From positions 806,001 to 870,000 of the forward strand of contig NZ_CP090983.1 in assembly GCF_021513155.1 (NCBI RefSeq): DNA of 64,000 bases. The letters run 5' to 3'. Below the pieces are notes generated by a model. The model searched no databases, had not been told where the DNA came from, and was given only the letters and a program-made list of their open reading frames with translations. Made by a program: the position numbers and the translations under genes. The DNA is from Jeotgalibaca sp. MA1X17-3. Its GTDB lineage: Bacteria; Bacillota; Bacilli; Lactobacillales; Aerococcaceae. The stretch's first letter is position 1. The number at the start of each line of letters is the position of its first letter. Below are positions 53,813-63,633 of the stretch, one piece after another.

Positions 53813-56800
53813 ATGCTGATACTAGAAATGAATTTTGAAATCATACCTAAAAATGAAATCATGGAAGAGACCTTCAGTGAAGCAACCTATCAAAAGGGCG
53901 AAAATTTGTTTCGTGGTAATCGAGTAGGTTCTTTAAAACTGACGCACCAAGAAAATAGCGTAATGATTAAGACGATTGTAAAAGGTTCCAAAAGCTATGA
54001 AGTTGCATGTATAAATGATCAAATCCATCATTCACTTTCTTATGAATGTACATGTCCTGCTTTTGAAAAGTATATGGGAGCATGCAAGCACATCGTAGCA
54101 ACGATGCTTCAATATAATGAACTAGTAGAAAATAACCCTCAGGAAACTCAAAAACTAACAGAAGCTAGTAGTGAAAGCCAAGTGTCTGTTCCTAAAAACG
54201 AAGAATATCGAGGTGCACGTTACCTTTTAAATAAAATGTCAGATTATCTTGATTCTCATACAGGGTATACCGGTCGTAAAAAAGTGAATTTTGAGTATCA
54301 ATTTTCGTTTGAAGCATTAGAAAATGAAGAAGAAAGTTCCTTACGAATCAAAGTAGGAACGGAAAAACTTTATCAAGTAAAAGACATTGAACAAAATGCC
54401 CGTTACTTTTTAGAAGAAAAATCAATTGCCTTTGGTAAGAACTTTGATTATGATCCAGCAGAACATTATATTGCAGCTAAGGATAGAGAGATGCTTCATC
54501 TTTTATTAGAATTAAAAGATTATCGTTTTCAATCTTACTACTATTACTCCTATCGCAGTGGCAACAAGAGTGAGATGGAAATCCCAGCTATTTTTGTAAA
54601 AAGTATGCTGCTAAAAGTATTACAAATGGAGTATTATAAAGTGAAATTACGTCATCGAGCTGATGGTACCAATAATCAAAATTTTGAAAATCCAATCATC
54701 CATATGGAAGGGGAAGCTGTTTTACCTATTCCTCTTCAATTAACACAGGATAGTGGAAGTGAAGGGGACGATTATCATTTCTCTATTAAAGATGCTAATG
54801 AACATACCTTTTTATTATATCCTAGTCAAAAAATCCTTATAAAAGAAAATGAATTTTACTACTTAACAGACGAAGAGATTTTAATGTTGGAAGCTGTTTT
54901 AACTGCTTTTGCGGAAAATGATGAAAAGGAACTGAAAATTCCACGAAAAATGATTCGTGATTATATGACTCAAACCATTCCATCTTTGCAACAAAAATTC
55001 CCAGTTGAAATTACTGAAGAAATTCAGGAACAGTTTCAAAAGAGACCGCTCCTAGCGAAGATGCTTCTTGACTGGCAAGATGATGCACTATATATGGATA
55101 TTGAATTTCATTATGGAGATCAGTTCTACAGGCCAATGGCTTCTCAAGTAGATAAACAGGAGCTACCCGATACATTATTATTGGATGTGGAGAAAGAAGG
55201 GAAAATTCTCAACGCCATTTATGATTTTGAATTTGACTTTGAAATGGAAGACTCTAGTATTGTTTTATCTCAACCAGATGAAATTTATCGTTTTCTGTTT
55301 GAAGCAATTCCAGTTTTAAAGGAATGGATGGAAGTATATACCTCTTCGAACGTAGAACATATGCTTTATTCACCTGCTTGGGAACCTAAACTAGTAGTAG
55401 ATTTAGATAAGAAGAGTAATCTCCTTCAAATCACGTTTGATATGGAGGGGATAGAAGAAGAAGATTTACAAGGGATCATGCATGATCTGATGGCAAAAAG
55501 GAAATATAGAAAACTAACAAACGGGAAATTAGTCAATCTACAAGATCGGGCTTTTCAAGAGTACAAAGGTACATTAGAGCAAATGGATATTGCTGTAAAA
55601 GATGTGAAAAGAGAAATGAATGTCCCCCTTCATAAAGTTTTTTCATTAAATGAAGAAACGATGGAGCGGGCAGAGCTCAAGAATCCTATTCGCGAGTTTC
55701 TTATGCAACTAGATTCTGTAGAAGAAACCCATTATCCGTTACCTGAAAAATTACAAGCAAACCTACGGCCGTATCAAGTCGAAGGCTTTCAATGGCTAAA
55801 AACGTTGGATAAATATGGCTTTGGCGGGATTTTGGCAGATGATATGGGACTTGGAAAAACAGTCCAAGCGCTGACCTTTATTGCTTCTTCTCTAGAAGAG
55901 CAAACCAAACCAATTCTAGTCGTTTGCCCGTCCAGTGTACTTTATAATTGGCAAAAAGAAAGTACACAATTTATTCCAGGTGTAGAAAGTATTTTGATTG
56001 CGGGCACAAAGACTGAAAGAGAAGAGTCAGTAGCAAAAGCATTAGAAGAAAATATTCCTTTATGGATTACCTCGTACCCGGTCTTAATCCGTGACATGGA
56101 ATTATATGAAGAGGTTCACTTCAAAAGTATTTTCTTTGATGAGGCTCAAATTGTTAAAAACAATACTGCAAAAACAACAAAGGCAGCTCGACTCCTTCAT
56201 GCACAAAATAAATTTGCATTAAGTGGAACGCCGCTTGAAAATCAATTAGGAGAAATTTATTCCATTTATTCTATTGTTGTACCAGGATTATTCGGTACTC
56301 AAAAGGCCTTTAAACAAATGGATATGGAGCAAATTATCCGTAAAATACGTCCGTTCTTATTGCGTAGATTGAAAAAAGAAGTACTAACTGAATTGCCAGA
56401 TAAAGTTGAATCCGTAGAATATATTAGTTTGTCGGATGAACAAAGGAATTTATACTTATCACAATGGAAATTGGTTAAAAATGAAACGGCTGAACTGGTG
56501 GAAAAAGGTACACTCAATGAGAATCGTATCAAAGTCTTGGCAGGATTAACTCGCTTACGACAGATTTGTTGTGATCCAAGATTGGTAAATTCTGATTATA
56601 AAGGAAACTCTGCCAAATTGGAGCGATTATTGGAATACTTGAAAACTGCCAGAGAAAATGGGAAAAGAGTTGTTCTATTTTCTCAATTTACTCAAATGCT
56701 TGCATTGATTCAGAATGAACTAAAAAAAGAGGGACGAGATTATTTTTATTTGGATGGGAGTACTCCTAACCTAGAACGTTTAGAATTAACGAGTCGCTTC

Positions 56801-57121
56801 AATGAAGGAGAAAAAGATTTGTTCCTTATTTCCTTGCGAGCTGGGGGAACGGGATTAAACTTGACTGGTGGAGATACGGTTATTCTATATGACTCTTGGT
56901 GGAATCCAGCTGTTGAAAGTCAAGCAACTGATCGTGTCCATCGTTATGGGCAAAAGAAAATGGTGCAAGTTATTCGAATGATTTGTACAGGAACCATTGA
57001 AGAAAGAATCAATGAGTTGCAAGAACAAAAAAGAGAATTAATCGATCAGGTTATTACAGATGGAAAGCAATCCATCACAAGCCTGACAAAAGAGGAATTA
57101 ATGGATATTCTATCTGATTAA
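53813..57121 (+). CDS. SWIM-domain SNF2-family helicase
   Basis: A 1102-aa DNA-dependent ATPase. An N-terminal SWIM zinc finger has C79, C81, C91 and H93 (CxC-x9-CxH). A long middle region resembles the bacterial SNF2 N-terminal domain. The C-terminal 470 residues carry SNF2 motifs: GILADDMGLGKTVQ (Walker A), FFDEAQ (DEAQ box), LSGTPLENQLGE, LFSQFTQML and ATDRVHRYGQKK. Translocation on DNA and remodelling of nucleoprotein are the family activities; the cellular role in Firmicutes is unclear. ATG 53813 lies directly on AAGG, so ATG 53828 may be the true start. Confidence 0.9.
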   Translation: MLILEMNFEIIPKNEIMEETFSEATYQKGENLFRGNRVGSLKLTHQENSVMIKTIVKGSKSYEVACINDQIHHSLSYECTCPAFEKYMGACKHIVATMLQYNELVENNPQETQKLTEASSESQVSVPKNEEYRGARYLLNKMSDYLDSHTGYTGRKKVNFEYQFSFEALENEEESSLRIKVGTEKLYQVKDIEQNARYFLEEKSIAFGKNFDYDPAEHYIAAKDREMLHLLLELKDYRFQSYYYYSYRSGNKSEMEIPAIFVKSMLLKVLQMEYYKVKLRHRADGTNNQNFENPIIHMEGEAVLPIPLQLTQDSGSEGDDYHFSIKDANEHTFLLYPSQKILIKENEFYYLTDEEILMLEAVLTAFAENDEKELKIPRKMIRDYMTQTIPSLQQKFPVEITEEIQEQFQKRPLLAKMLLDWQDDALYMDIEFHYGDQFYRPMASQVDKQELPDTLLLDVEKEGKILNAIYDFEFDFEMEDSSIVLSQPDEIYRFLFEAIPVLKEWMEVYTSSNVEHMLYSPAWEPKLVVDLDKKSNLLQITFDMEGIEEEDLQGIMHDLMAKRKYRKLTNGKLVNLQDRAFQEYKGTLEQMDIAVKDVKREMNVPLHKVFSLNEETMERAELKNPIREFLMQLDSVEETHYPLPEKLQANLRPYQVEGFQWLKTLDKYGFGGILADDMGLGKTVQALTFIASSLEEQTKPILVVCPSSVLYNWQKESTQFIPGVESILIAGTKTEREESVAKALEENIPLWITSYPVLIRDMELYEEVHFKSIFFDEAQIVKNNTAKTTKAARLLHAQNKFALSGTPLENQLGEIYSIYSIVVPGLFGTQKAFKQMDMEQIIRKIRPFLLRRLKKEVLTELPDKVESVEYISLSDEQRNLYLSQWKLVKNETAELVEKGTLNENRIKVLAGLTRLRQICCDPRLVNSDYKGNSAKLERLLEYLKTARENGKRVVLFSQFTQMLALIQNELKKEGRDYFYLDGSTPNLERLELTSRFNEGEKDLFLISLRAGGTGLNLTGGDTVILYDSWWNPAVESQATDRVHRYGQKKMVQVIRMICTGTIEERINELQEQKRELIDQVITDGKQSITSLTKEELMDILSD

Positions 57122-57126
57122 AGCTC

Positions 57127-57168
57127 ACCTACCTATGTCACATTATGTGATAAAGGTAGGTTTTTTTT
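57127..57168 (+). terminator. intrinsic terminator
   Basis: A 7-bp outer stem (57127-57133 with 57155-57161) enclosing a smaller TCAC/GTGA stem, then a T8 tail. Confidence 0.8.
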
Positions 57169-57220
57169 GTTTAAATGAGTTTTATGTTAGATTACATTAC
57201 AATTCAATGAGATATTCATG

Positions 57221-57250
57221 TTGACCAACTCATTATTCGTTCGGTACTAT
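57221..57250 (+). promoter_or_regulatory. promoter of the glutamine-type ABC operon
   Basis: -35 TTGACC (57221-57226), an 18-nt spacer and -10 TACTAT (57245-57250), about 105 nt before the operon. Confidence 0.6.
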
Positions 57251-57287
57251 ATTTGCATACATCACGGAGACTATCTCTTTCTTATTT

Positions 57288-57309
57288 ACTTTCCTGGCAC
57301 AAGGAAAGT
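57288..57309 (+). other. leader hairpin upstream of glnQ-like gene
   Basis: A perfect 8-bp stem (57288-57295 with 57302-57309) and 6-nt loop in the transcribed leader, without a T tail. No T-box or other known riboswitch consensus was seen. Confidence 0.4.
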
Positions 57310-57355
57310 TGATTGGAGAAGAAGTAGGACTTTATGCAAAGGAGCTGATTAGGCG

Positions 57356-58078
57356 TTGATCAAACTAAAAAATGTCAACAAATACTTTGGTGCGAATCAT
57401 GTGTTAAAAGACATCAATTTGGAGGTGGCTGAAGGCGAGAAAATAGTAATTATCGGTCCCTCTGGCTCAGGAAAGAGTACTACGGTACGATGCATGAACT
57501 TTTTGGAGCAGCCAACCAGCGGAGAAGTTTACGTAGACGGTGAACAGTTGACTGAAAAAAATAAGTTAACAATGGCTCGAAGTACTTCTGCAATGGTATT
57601 TCAGCAATTTAACTTATATCCTCATATGACGGTATTAGGGAATTTGACTCTAGGTTTAATGAAACTGCAGAAAAAATCCAAAAAAGAAGCAGATGAAATT
57701 GCCTTTAAATTTTTAGATACAGTTGGCTTGAGAGAAAAGGCCGATGCTTATCCAGCCATGTTATCTGGAGGACAACAGCAACGTGTAGCAATTGCTCGTG
57801 CACTCTGTAGCCAAAAGAAAGTAATTTTATTTGATGAACCAACATCTGCACTTGATCCTGAAACGGTGCAAGAAGTACTGGATGTCATGATTAAGCTTTC
57901 AGAAATGAATATTACAATGGTTGTGGTAACCCATGAAATGGGATTTGCAAAAAAAGTAGCAGATCGTGTTATTTTTATGGATGAGGGAATGATTGTGGAA
58001 GAAGGAACACCACAACATTTCTTTGAAAATCCAACCAATGAACGAACGAAAAGTTTCTTGAGTAAAATACTTAGATAA
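57356..58078 (+). CDS. glnQ: polar amino acid ABC transporter ATPase (GlnQ-like)
   Basis: A 240-aa ABC ATPase of the polar-amino-acid class: Walker A GPSGSGKST (34-42), Q-loop MVFQQFNLYPHMTVL, signature LSGGQQQRVAIARAL, Walker B VILFDEPTSALDPE and H-loop VVTHEMGFA. Start TTG 57356 with AAGGAG upstream. First gene of a four-gene operon with binding protein and two permeases. Glutamine or glutamate is the probable substrate; the sequence alone does not decide. Confidence 0.92.
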   Translation: MIKLKNVNKYFGANHVLKDINLEVAEGEKIVIIGPSGSGKSTTVRCMNFLEQPTSGEVYVDGEQLTEKNKLTMARSTSAMVFQQFNLYPHMTVLGNLTLGLMKLQKKSKKEADEIAFKFLDTVGLREKADAYPAMLSGGQQQRVAIARALCSQKKVILFDEPTSALDPETVQEVLDVMIKLSEMNITMVVVTHEMGFAKKVADRVIFMDEGMIVEEGTPQHFFENPTNERTKSFLSKILR

Positions 58079-58120
58079 AACATATAGAAAATTGAATTCA
58101 ATTAGAAAAGGAGAATGAAA

Positions 58121-58951
58121 ATGAAAAAGCGTTCATTATGGTTGAGTGTTGTTGCATCTACAATGTTATTTTTGGGGGCTTGTGGAGGAAGTAGTGATGG
58201 GGATACTGCAGATAGCACAACAGCAGGAGGTACTACTAATCAAGTTACGGTAGCGGATATTAAGGAAGCAGGAGTTCTAAAAGTAGGCGTAAAAGAAGAT
58301 GTTCCTGGATTTGGTTTACGCAATACAGACTCAAATGAAATAGAAGGATATGAGATTGATCTAGCTAAAAATATTGCCAAAGAAATTTTAGGCGATGAAA
58401 ATGCGATTGAATTGACTCCAGTTACCGCAAAAACTCGCGGACCTTTATTGGACAATGGCGAAGTAAATATGATTATTGCTACTTTTACGATTACGGAAGA
58501 GCGAAAAGAAACATATAATTTTACCGATCGCTACTATGAAGATGCTGTTGGATTACTTGTGAAGAAGTCTGAAGGATATGCAGGTTTGAAAGATATGGAT
58601 GGAGCAACCATCGGAGTATCACAAAGTTCTACTACAAAAGAAGCAATTTTAGCGGAAGCAGAACAATACGGAATCGAATTAGAATTCTCAGAGTATGCTA
58701 CGTATCCAGAAATCAAAGCAGCATTGGATGCAGGTAGACTTCAAGCCTTTAGTGTAGACCGTTCTATTTTGGCAGGATATCTAGATGATGCAAGTGAAAT
58801 TTTACCGGATCGTTTTGCTACTCAAGATTATGGGGTTGCGATTAAGAAACAAAATACTGAACTAGCAGATTATGTAAATGATTTGATTAATGAGTGGGAA
58901 AAAGATGGTATGTTGGCTGACAAACAGGCAGAATGGGGCATTGGCGAGTGA
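58121..58951 (+). CDS. glutamate/glutamine-type substrate-binding lipoprotein
   Basis: A 276-aa family-3 solute-binding lipoprotein. Lipobox LGAC is followed by a Gly/Ser/Thr linker, then GVLKVGVKEDVPGFGLR, GYEIDLAKNIAKEI, TFTITEERKETYNFT and GVSQSSTTKEAI, the standard ligand-binding blocks. ATG 58121 is preferred to ATG 58115 because of spacing from AAAGGAGA. The stop overlaps the permease start as TGATG. Confidence 0.9.
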   Translation: MKKRSLWLSVVASTMLFLGACGGSSDGDTADSTTAGGTTNQVTVADIKEAGVLKVGVKEDVPGFGLRNTDSNEIEGYEIDLAKNIAKEILGDENAIELTPVTAKTRGPLLDNGEVNMIIATFTITEERKETYNFTDRYYEDAVGLLVKKSEGYAGLKDMDGATIGVSQSSTTKEAILAEAEQYGIELEFSEYATYPEIKAALDAGRLQAFSVDRSILAGYLDDASEILPDRFATQDYGVAIKKQNTELADYVNDLINEWEKDGMLADKQAEWGIGE

Positions 58952-59673
58952 TGAGAAGCACAAACCCATTTGCGTTTTGGCGGTGGGAAAGTCTGTTTAG
59001 CGAATTTGGTGCCATTGCGAAAGGGTTTGGAAGAACACTCCAAATTTCCGTACTGGCACTCCTTCTTGCTTTAACAGTGGGCATCATCATTGGAGTGCTC
59101 TCCACTTCCAAAAACAAACCAGTTGTCGTTCTGTCACGTATTTATGTGGAATTTTTCCAAAACATTCCTTTAGTCATCCAGATTTTCTTTCTATATAATG
59201 GACTAGCAATAGCTGGTTTGTTGCTTTCTGAGTTTACAATTGGAGTGGTAGGAGTAGGATTATATCATGGAGCCTACATTGGAGAAGTTGTTCGAGCAGG
59301 AATTTTAGCGGTCCCAAATGGGCAGCATGAAGCTTCCTATTCAGAAGGGTTCACCTATGTACAAACGATGCGTTATATCATACTTCCACAAATTGTAAAA
59401 ACTATTTTACCACCGCTGACCAATCAAGCGGTGAATTTAATTAAAAACACTTCGGTATTAGCTATCATTGCTGGAGCAGATTTAATGTATGCTGCTGATT
59501 CTTATGCAAGTTACTCGTTAAATTATGGCCCAGCGTATATTGTAGCGGGACTTTTGTACTTTGCACTCTGTTTTCCATTGGCTACTTTTGCAAGGAAATA
59601 TGAAGAGAAATTGAAGCGAGAAGACTGGATCACGATTGACACAGGAATTGATTTGCCGGAGGTGATGGAATGA
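58951..59673 (+). CDS. polar amino acid ABC permease 1
   Basis: A 240-aa HisM/GlnP-type permease with about five helices and the EAA-like loop GILAVPNGQHEASYSEGF. FFQNIPLVIQIFFLY is typical of the family. Start ATG 58951 shares its A with the previous stop (TGATG), implying translational coupling; an in-frame ATG 18 nt upstream is less likely. Confidence 0.9.
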   Translation: MRSTNPFAFWRWESLFSEFGAIAKGFGRTLQISVLALLLALTVGIIIGVLSTSKNKPVVVLSRIYVEFFQNIPLVIQIFFLYNGLAIAGLLLSEFTIGVVGVGLYHGAYIGEVVRAGILAVPNGQHEASYSEGFTYVQTMRYIILPQIVKTILPPLTNQAVNLIKNTSVLAIIAGADLMYAADSYASYSLNYGPAYIVAGLLYFALCFPLATFARKYEEKLKREDWITIDTGIDLPEVME

Positions 59674-60329
59674 TTGAATCCATACAAAATATTTTCACAG
59701 GTTCCAATCTAAACTTTTTAATGAGTGGATTGCAGACTTCCTTATTAATTTCTGTTTTTGTTGTTCTTGCTTCCATTCTTTTTGGATCATTTCTAGGTTT
59801 ATTGCGGAATTACGAGAGAATATTTTTTGGTAGAATTGCTGGATTTTATATTGAATTATTCCGAAATACACCACTTTTACTTTGGATGCTTTTTTGTGCC
59901 TTTTTAATTCCAGGTTTAAACTTAGTTATTAAAGGTTCCATCGCTCTCTTTTTATATACTTCAGCGGTAGTAGCTGAAATTGTTCGTGGTGGGTTAAACG
60001 CTATTCCTAAAGGACAATTTGAAGCTGCAAATTCACAAGGATTTTCTTTTACACAAACCTTATGGTATATCATTCTTCCACAAACGTTTAAAATGATTAT
60101 TCCTTCTTTGTTATCTCAAGTTATAACTACCTTTAAAGATACATCATTTTTAGCCGGCTTAGGTATTTTAGAATTTACTAGAAGTGGACAAATTGTATTG
60201 GCAAAAGTAACAAAAACTTCAGAGGTATTTCTTATCTTTGGATTTTTAGCACTGGTTTACTTTTTGATTTCCTTTACACTTTCTTCTATCGTAAGGCGTT
60301 GGCACAAAAAGAATGCAACATTAACTTAG
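59670..60329 (+). CDS. polar amino acid ABC permease 2
   Basis: A 219-aa HisM/GlnP-type permease with the EAA loop GGLNAIPKGQFEAANSQGF and ELFRNTPLLLWMLF. It overlaps permease 1 by 4 nt (ATGA), with GGAGGTG just upstream inside the preceding gene. The two permeases probably form a heterodimer served by the single ATPase. Confidence 0.9.
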   Translation: MIESIQNIFTGSNLNFLMSGLQTSLLISVFVVLASILFGSFLGLLRNYERIFFGRIAGFYIELFRNTPLLLWMLFCAFLIPGLNLVIKGSIALFLYTSAVVAEIVRGGLNAIPKGQFEAANSQGFSFTQTLWYIILPQTFKMIIPSLLSQVITTFKDTSFLAGLGILEFTRSGQIVLAKVTKTSEVFLIFGFLALVYFLISFTLSSIVRRWHKKNATLT

Positions 60330-60339
60330 ATTCGATATG

Positions 60340-60395
60340 AAAAATAGACTTGCTTGGCTGGATATGAAAAAAGCCATTCAGAGTCTATTTTTTTG
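60340..60395 (+). terminator. intrinsic terminator
   Basis: Outer arms 60340-60350 and 60382-60392 with an inner GGC/GCC pair and a T run, ending the ABC operon. Confidence 0.7.
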
Positions 60396-60528
60396 AGTAG
60401 ATATAGAAGATTAATAAAAATTAATCATTTCAGCTGCAAGATGGGGTCAAACACTTGACATAAAAGCTGTTTATACAGCATGCTAGGTTAAATAGATTAA
60501 AATAATAAGGAAGCAAGAGGAACCAAGT

Positions 60529-61469
60529 ATGAATCCACTTTTCAGAATGTTTTTAAAATTAATATCTTCGCCAAAAATAGATATGCGAGAAGATTATTTA
60601 AAAATCAGAAAAATACAAGAAATTTTATCAATAAAGCCAAGTAAAAGATATAACATTATGGATCATCAAATTTATGCCGAAGGGAATACACACAATATTC
60701 CTGTGCGTGTCTTTCATCCTCAGGAAAAGAAACATGATGATATCTTATTATTTTTTCATGGTGGTGGATGGGTATTAGGAAATATTGATACGTACACAAA
60801 CGATTGCATTCGCATGGCGGAACAAACAGGAAGAATTGTGTTGTCCGTAGATTACCGAAAAGCTCCGGAATATCCTTTCCCAGCTGGATTTGATGATTGT
60901 TATCGAGTGGCAGATGTCCTCCTTCATCAATTGGAATTAACAGGAATTCCAAATATTTCGTATATAAATTTAATTGGAGATTCTGCTGGAGGAAATCTAG
61001 TAGCTGCAGTTTCATTGAGATTGCGAAATGAAGGAAAAAGCTTCCTAAGAAACAAATCCTAATCAATCCTGTTACTTATTGGGATCATAAAGAAACGGCT
61101 TATTTTGATAGTATTTGTGAGAATGGATATGATTACGGCTTAACTTCTAAAAAGATGCAGGCCTATATGGAAATGTATGAGCCGGATGAAGAAATACGGA
61201 AGATTTCCTATATATCGCCATTGATGGAGAATGATCTTACAAATCAACCCGATACCTTTCTTCTTACTGCAGAATTTGATCCCCTTCGAGATGAAGGAGA
61301 AGCGTATGGTAAGAAATTAGCCGACGCTGGAAATAGAGTTAAAGTCTACCGTATGTATGATACCGTTCATAATTTTATAACGGGACCGATGACGTTGGCA
61401 CCTGTTCAAAAAGCTTATCAACTAATCAATGAGTTTTTAAATGAAGGGATAGATTTGGAAAGGAAGTGA
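60529..61469 (+). pseudogene. alpha/beta hydrolase (HSL-type esterase), split by one apparent frameshift
   Basis: A serine hydrolase of about 313 aa when joined. The oxyanion motif is FFHGGGWVLGN and the nucleophile elbow is LIGDSAGGN (catalytic Ser). The second part carries the acid in EFDPLRDEG and the His in DTVHNFI. The frame breaks at an A5 run (61031-61035); one more A gives EGKKLPKKQILINPVTYW, a normal HSL-family segment. AGCAAGAGGA lies before ATG 60529. Its stop overlaps the next start (GTGA), so it heads a three-gene coupled operon. Confidence 0.85.
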
Positions 61470-62884
61470 AGAAATTGGAAAGCAGAATGAACAGGCACCG
61501 CAAAAAATGGGTGCGTTTGGATAATGCTTCTAATATCTTCTTGGCTGCAATGTCTCCGAGAGACACAAAAGTTTTTCGAATTAGTGCGGAGGTTACAGAA
61601 ACAGTAGATCCGGAATTATTACAAGAAGCCCTGAATCGAACATTTGATAAATATTTACTTTATCACAGTGTTTTGAGAAGAGGATTCTTTTGGTATTATT
61701 TGGAAGAAAGTGGTCTAAGACCGACCGTTCAACTAGATAACCGACCTACTTGTGAGGCCTTGTATCACTTTGATCGCAAGGAACTTCTCTTTCGTGTAGT
61801 TCATTGGAAAAAAAGAATCAGTTTAGAAGTGTTTCATATTTTATCTGATGGTACCGGAGCCATGTGGTTTTTTGAAGATTTACTAAAGGAATATATTTTG
61901 TTGCGACACCCAGAAATCGATGCCAATGAAGAAGAACTTCCACAAATTAATCGCTCCGAAGATAGTTTTATCCGTTATTTTCATAAAAATGAACAACGAA
62001 ATTTTACTGAATCTGCACAATCGGCTATTCAATCTTTGACGGAAGCAGGAAAGGTAGCTGGTAAGTATGCCACTGCTTATGGAAAAAAAGCTAAAAGCCT
62101 TTTGATGCCGGTAGCTGATCGTGATAAAAGTGGTAAAAAAGTATATCAAGTAAAAGGAACGTATACCCCAGATAGTCGGCCACGAATTGTAGAGATGGAA
62201 TTTCCAGTAAAAGAAGTTATTCAATTAGCCAAAAAAGAAAATATCTCTTTAACAATTTATTTAACCGCACTATTTATAGAAGCGACTCGTCTTTCTGCAA
62301 AAGAGTTTAAAGGCACCGAAACGATTGCTGTTTCTGTGCCAGTGAATCTTCGTCAATTTTTCCCATCTCATTCCGCTCGTAATTTTTTTAGTGTGACCCG
62401 ATTGGAATATACGTACGAATTAGAAAAGGAAAACTCGATTAGAGAGATTTCTCAGGAATTAAAGCGTCAGTTTGAGCCGCAGCTAACTAAAGAAAGCTTA
62501 GAAGGATGGCTAACTAAATTAATTGCTTTTGAATACAATCCTTTTGCTCGAATAGCTATTCGTCCGATAAAAGATTTGATGCTCAAATGGATCAATCATC
62601 AAAACAATCGAAATCTTACCTTAGCCATTTCCAATTTAGGTCGAGTTAAATTTAACGAGTATGTTGATCCTTTTATAGAGCAAGTATATTTTCATACGGT
62701 TGCTGTTCGTCCTCAATTTTGTGCGATTAGTCATGGTGAGGTTTTGACCGTTACGTTTTCTAGTCCCTATATTGAAACCGACATTGAACAAGAATTTGCT
62801 TTAATGCTTACTGAAAAAGAAATTCCAATTACCATTGCTGTTAATAAAGTTACGCAAGAGGAATTAGGAGGCGAATCTAAATGA
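61466..62884 (+). CDS. condensation-domain-like acyltransferase
   Basis: A 472-aa CoA- or acyl-carrier-dependent acyltransferase-like protein (condensation/alcohol acetyltransferase fold). The catalytic HxxxDG motif is HILSDG with H124 and D128. The downstream blocks VSVPVNLRQFFPSHSARNFF and LAISNLGRVKF match this superfamily. No carrier-protein or adenylation domain is attached. GTG 61466 overlaps the preceding stop, with GGAAAGGAA upstream; ATG 61487 is an alternative. It lies between the hydrolase and a zinc-ribbon membrane protein, overlapping both, so the three probably act together on a lipid, ester or acylated product. Function is inferred only. Confidence 0.78.
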   Translation: MKKLESRMNRHRKKWVRLDNASNIFLAAMSPRDTKVFRISAEVTETVDPELLQEALNRTFDKYLLYHSVLRRGFFWYYLEESGLRPTVQLDNRPTCEALYHFDRKELLFRVVHWKKRISLEVFHILSDGTGAMWFFEDLLKEYILLRHPEIDANEEELPQINRSEDSFIRYFHKNEQRNFTESAQSAIQSLTEAGKVAGKYATAYGKKAKSLLMPVADRDKSGKKVYQVKGTYTPDSRPRIVEMEFPVKEVIQLAKKENISLTIYLTALFIEATRLSAKEFKGTETIAVSVPVNLRQFFPSHSARNFFSVTRLEYTYELEKENSIREISQELKRQFEPQLTKESLEGWLTKLIAFEYNPFARIAIRPIKDLMLKWINHQNNRNLTLAISNLGRVKFNEYVDPFIEQVYFHTVAVRPQFCAISHGEVLTVTFSSPYIETDIEQEFALMLTEKEIPITIAVNKVTQEELGGESK

Positions 62885-63546
62885 ACTACTGTCCTCACTG
62901 TCGTGTTTCTGTAAAAGGCGATTGGGAAAGGTGTCCTCTTTGTGATACTAAATTAGAACAAAGAGAAGGAGAAAGACTAGCTAGTCCCTATCCTAATACT
63001 CCTTTACGATTTGATAAACAAAAAGCAACGAAGTACCTGCTAGCCGTTTCTTTTTTAATAATCATCGCAACCTACTTGCTAGGACTTTTATGGAAAGGGC
63101 AAGTACAAGGATTACAAGGAGCTTTATTTGGGATTATGACGATGTGGTTAGTAGTATTAATTATTATTCGAAAACGACGGAATTTAATTAAAAGTATTTT
63201 CTACTTATTAGTATCTCTTTCTTTCGTTTGTGCGTACTTTGATTACGTCATTGGCTGGACAGGTTGGTCAACCACATACGCTGTGCCAATCATTTGTGGT
63301 GCTTCCATAATAGCCATGTTCTTAACCATCCGATTTATAAAAATAAAAACGGGGGATTATATTCTGTATTTAATGGCTGCAGCTTTAGTAGGGCTGGTTC
63401 CGATTCTCTTTTTATTTTTAGATTGGGTTACAAAAGCATGGCTAGCGTGGATTTCTTTTGGTTTAAGTCTAATTATGTTAATCCTCATTTTTATTTTTCA
63501 AGGAAAAGAAATTAAAAAAGAGTTTCAGAAAAGAATGTTTATTTGA
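62881..63546 (+). CDS. zinc-ribbon plus multi-helix membrane protein (DUF6320-like)
   Basis: A 221-aa protein with an N-terminal zinc ribbon (C4, C7, C18, C21; CPHC and CPLC) followed by six predicted helices (about residues 48-66, 73-92, 100-116, 125-143, 150-170, 180-205) and a basic tail. The domain order resembles DUF6320 proteins, recalled from memory and unverified. ATGA overlap with the preceding gene shows coupling to the acyltransferase. It might anchor or regulate that enzyme at the membrane. Confidence 0.7.
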   Translation: MNYCPHCRVSVKGDWERCPLCDTKLEQREGERLASPYPNTPLRFDKQKATKYLLAVSFLIIIATYLLGLLWKGQVQGLQGALFGIMTMWLVVLIIIRKRRNLIKSIFYLLVSLSFVCAYFDYVIGWTGWSTTYAVPIICGASIIAMFLTIRFIKIKTGDYILYLMAAALVGLVPILFLFLDWVTKAWLAWISFGLSLIMLILIFIFQGKEIKKEFQKRMFI

Positions 63547-63633
63547 AAATAAATTTATTTTATATCATTATATTATTTCAATCATATCGCTTATGTTATG
63601 ATAAAATCAAAAGAATGATAGGAGTGAAGATTT

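Noticed and set aside
57170..57355. Possible T-box or other riboswitch upstream of the ABC operon
   Set aside because: There is a leader hairpin but no T-box sequence or terminator pair, so only a hairpin is reported.
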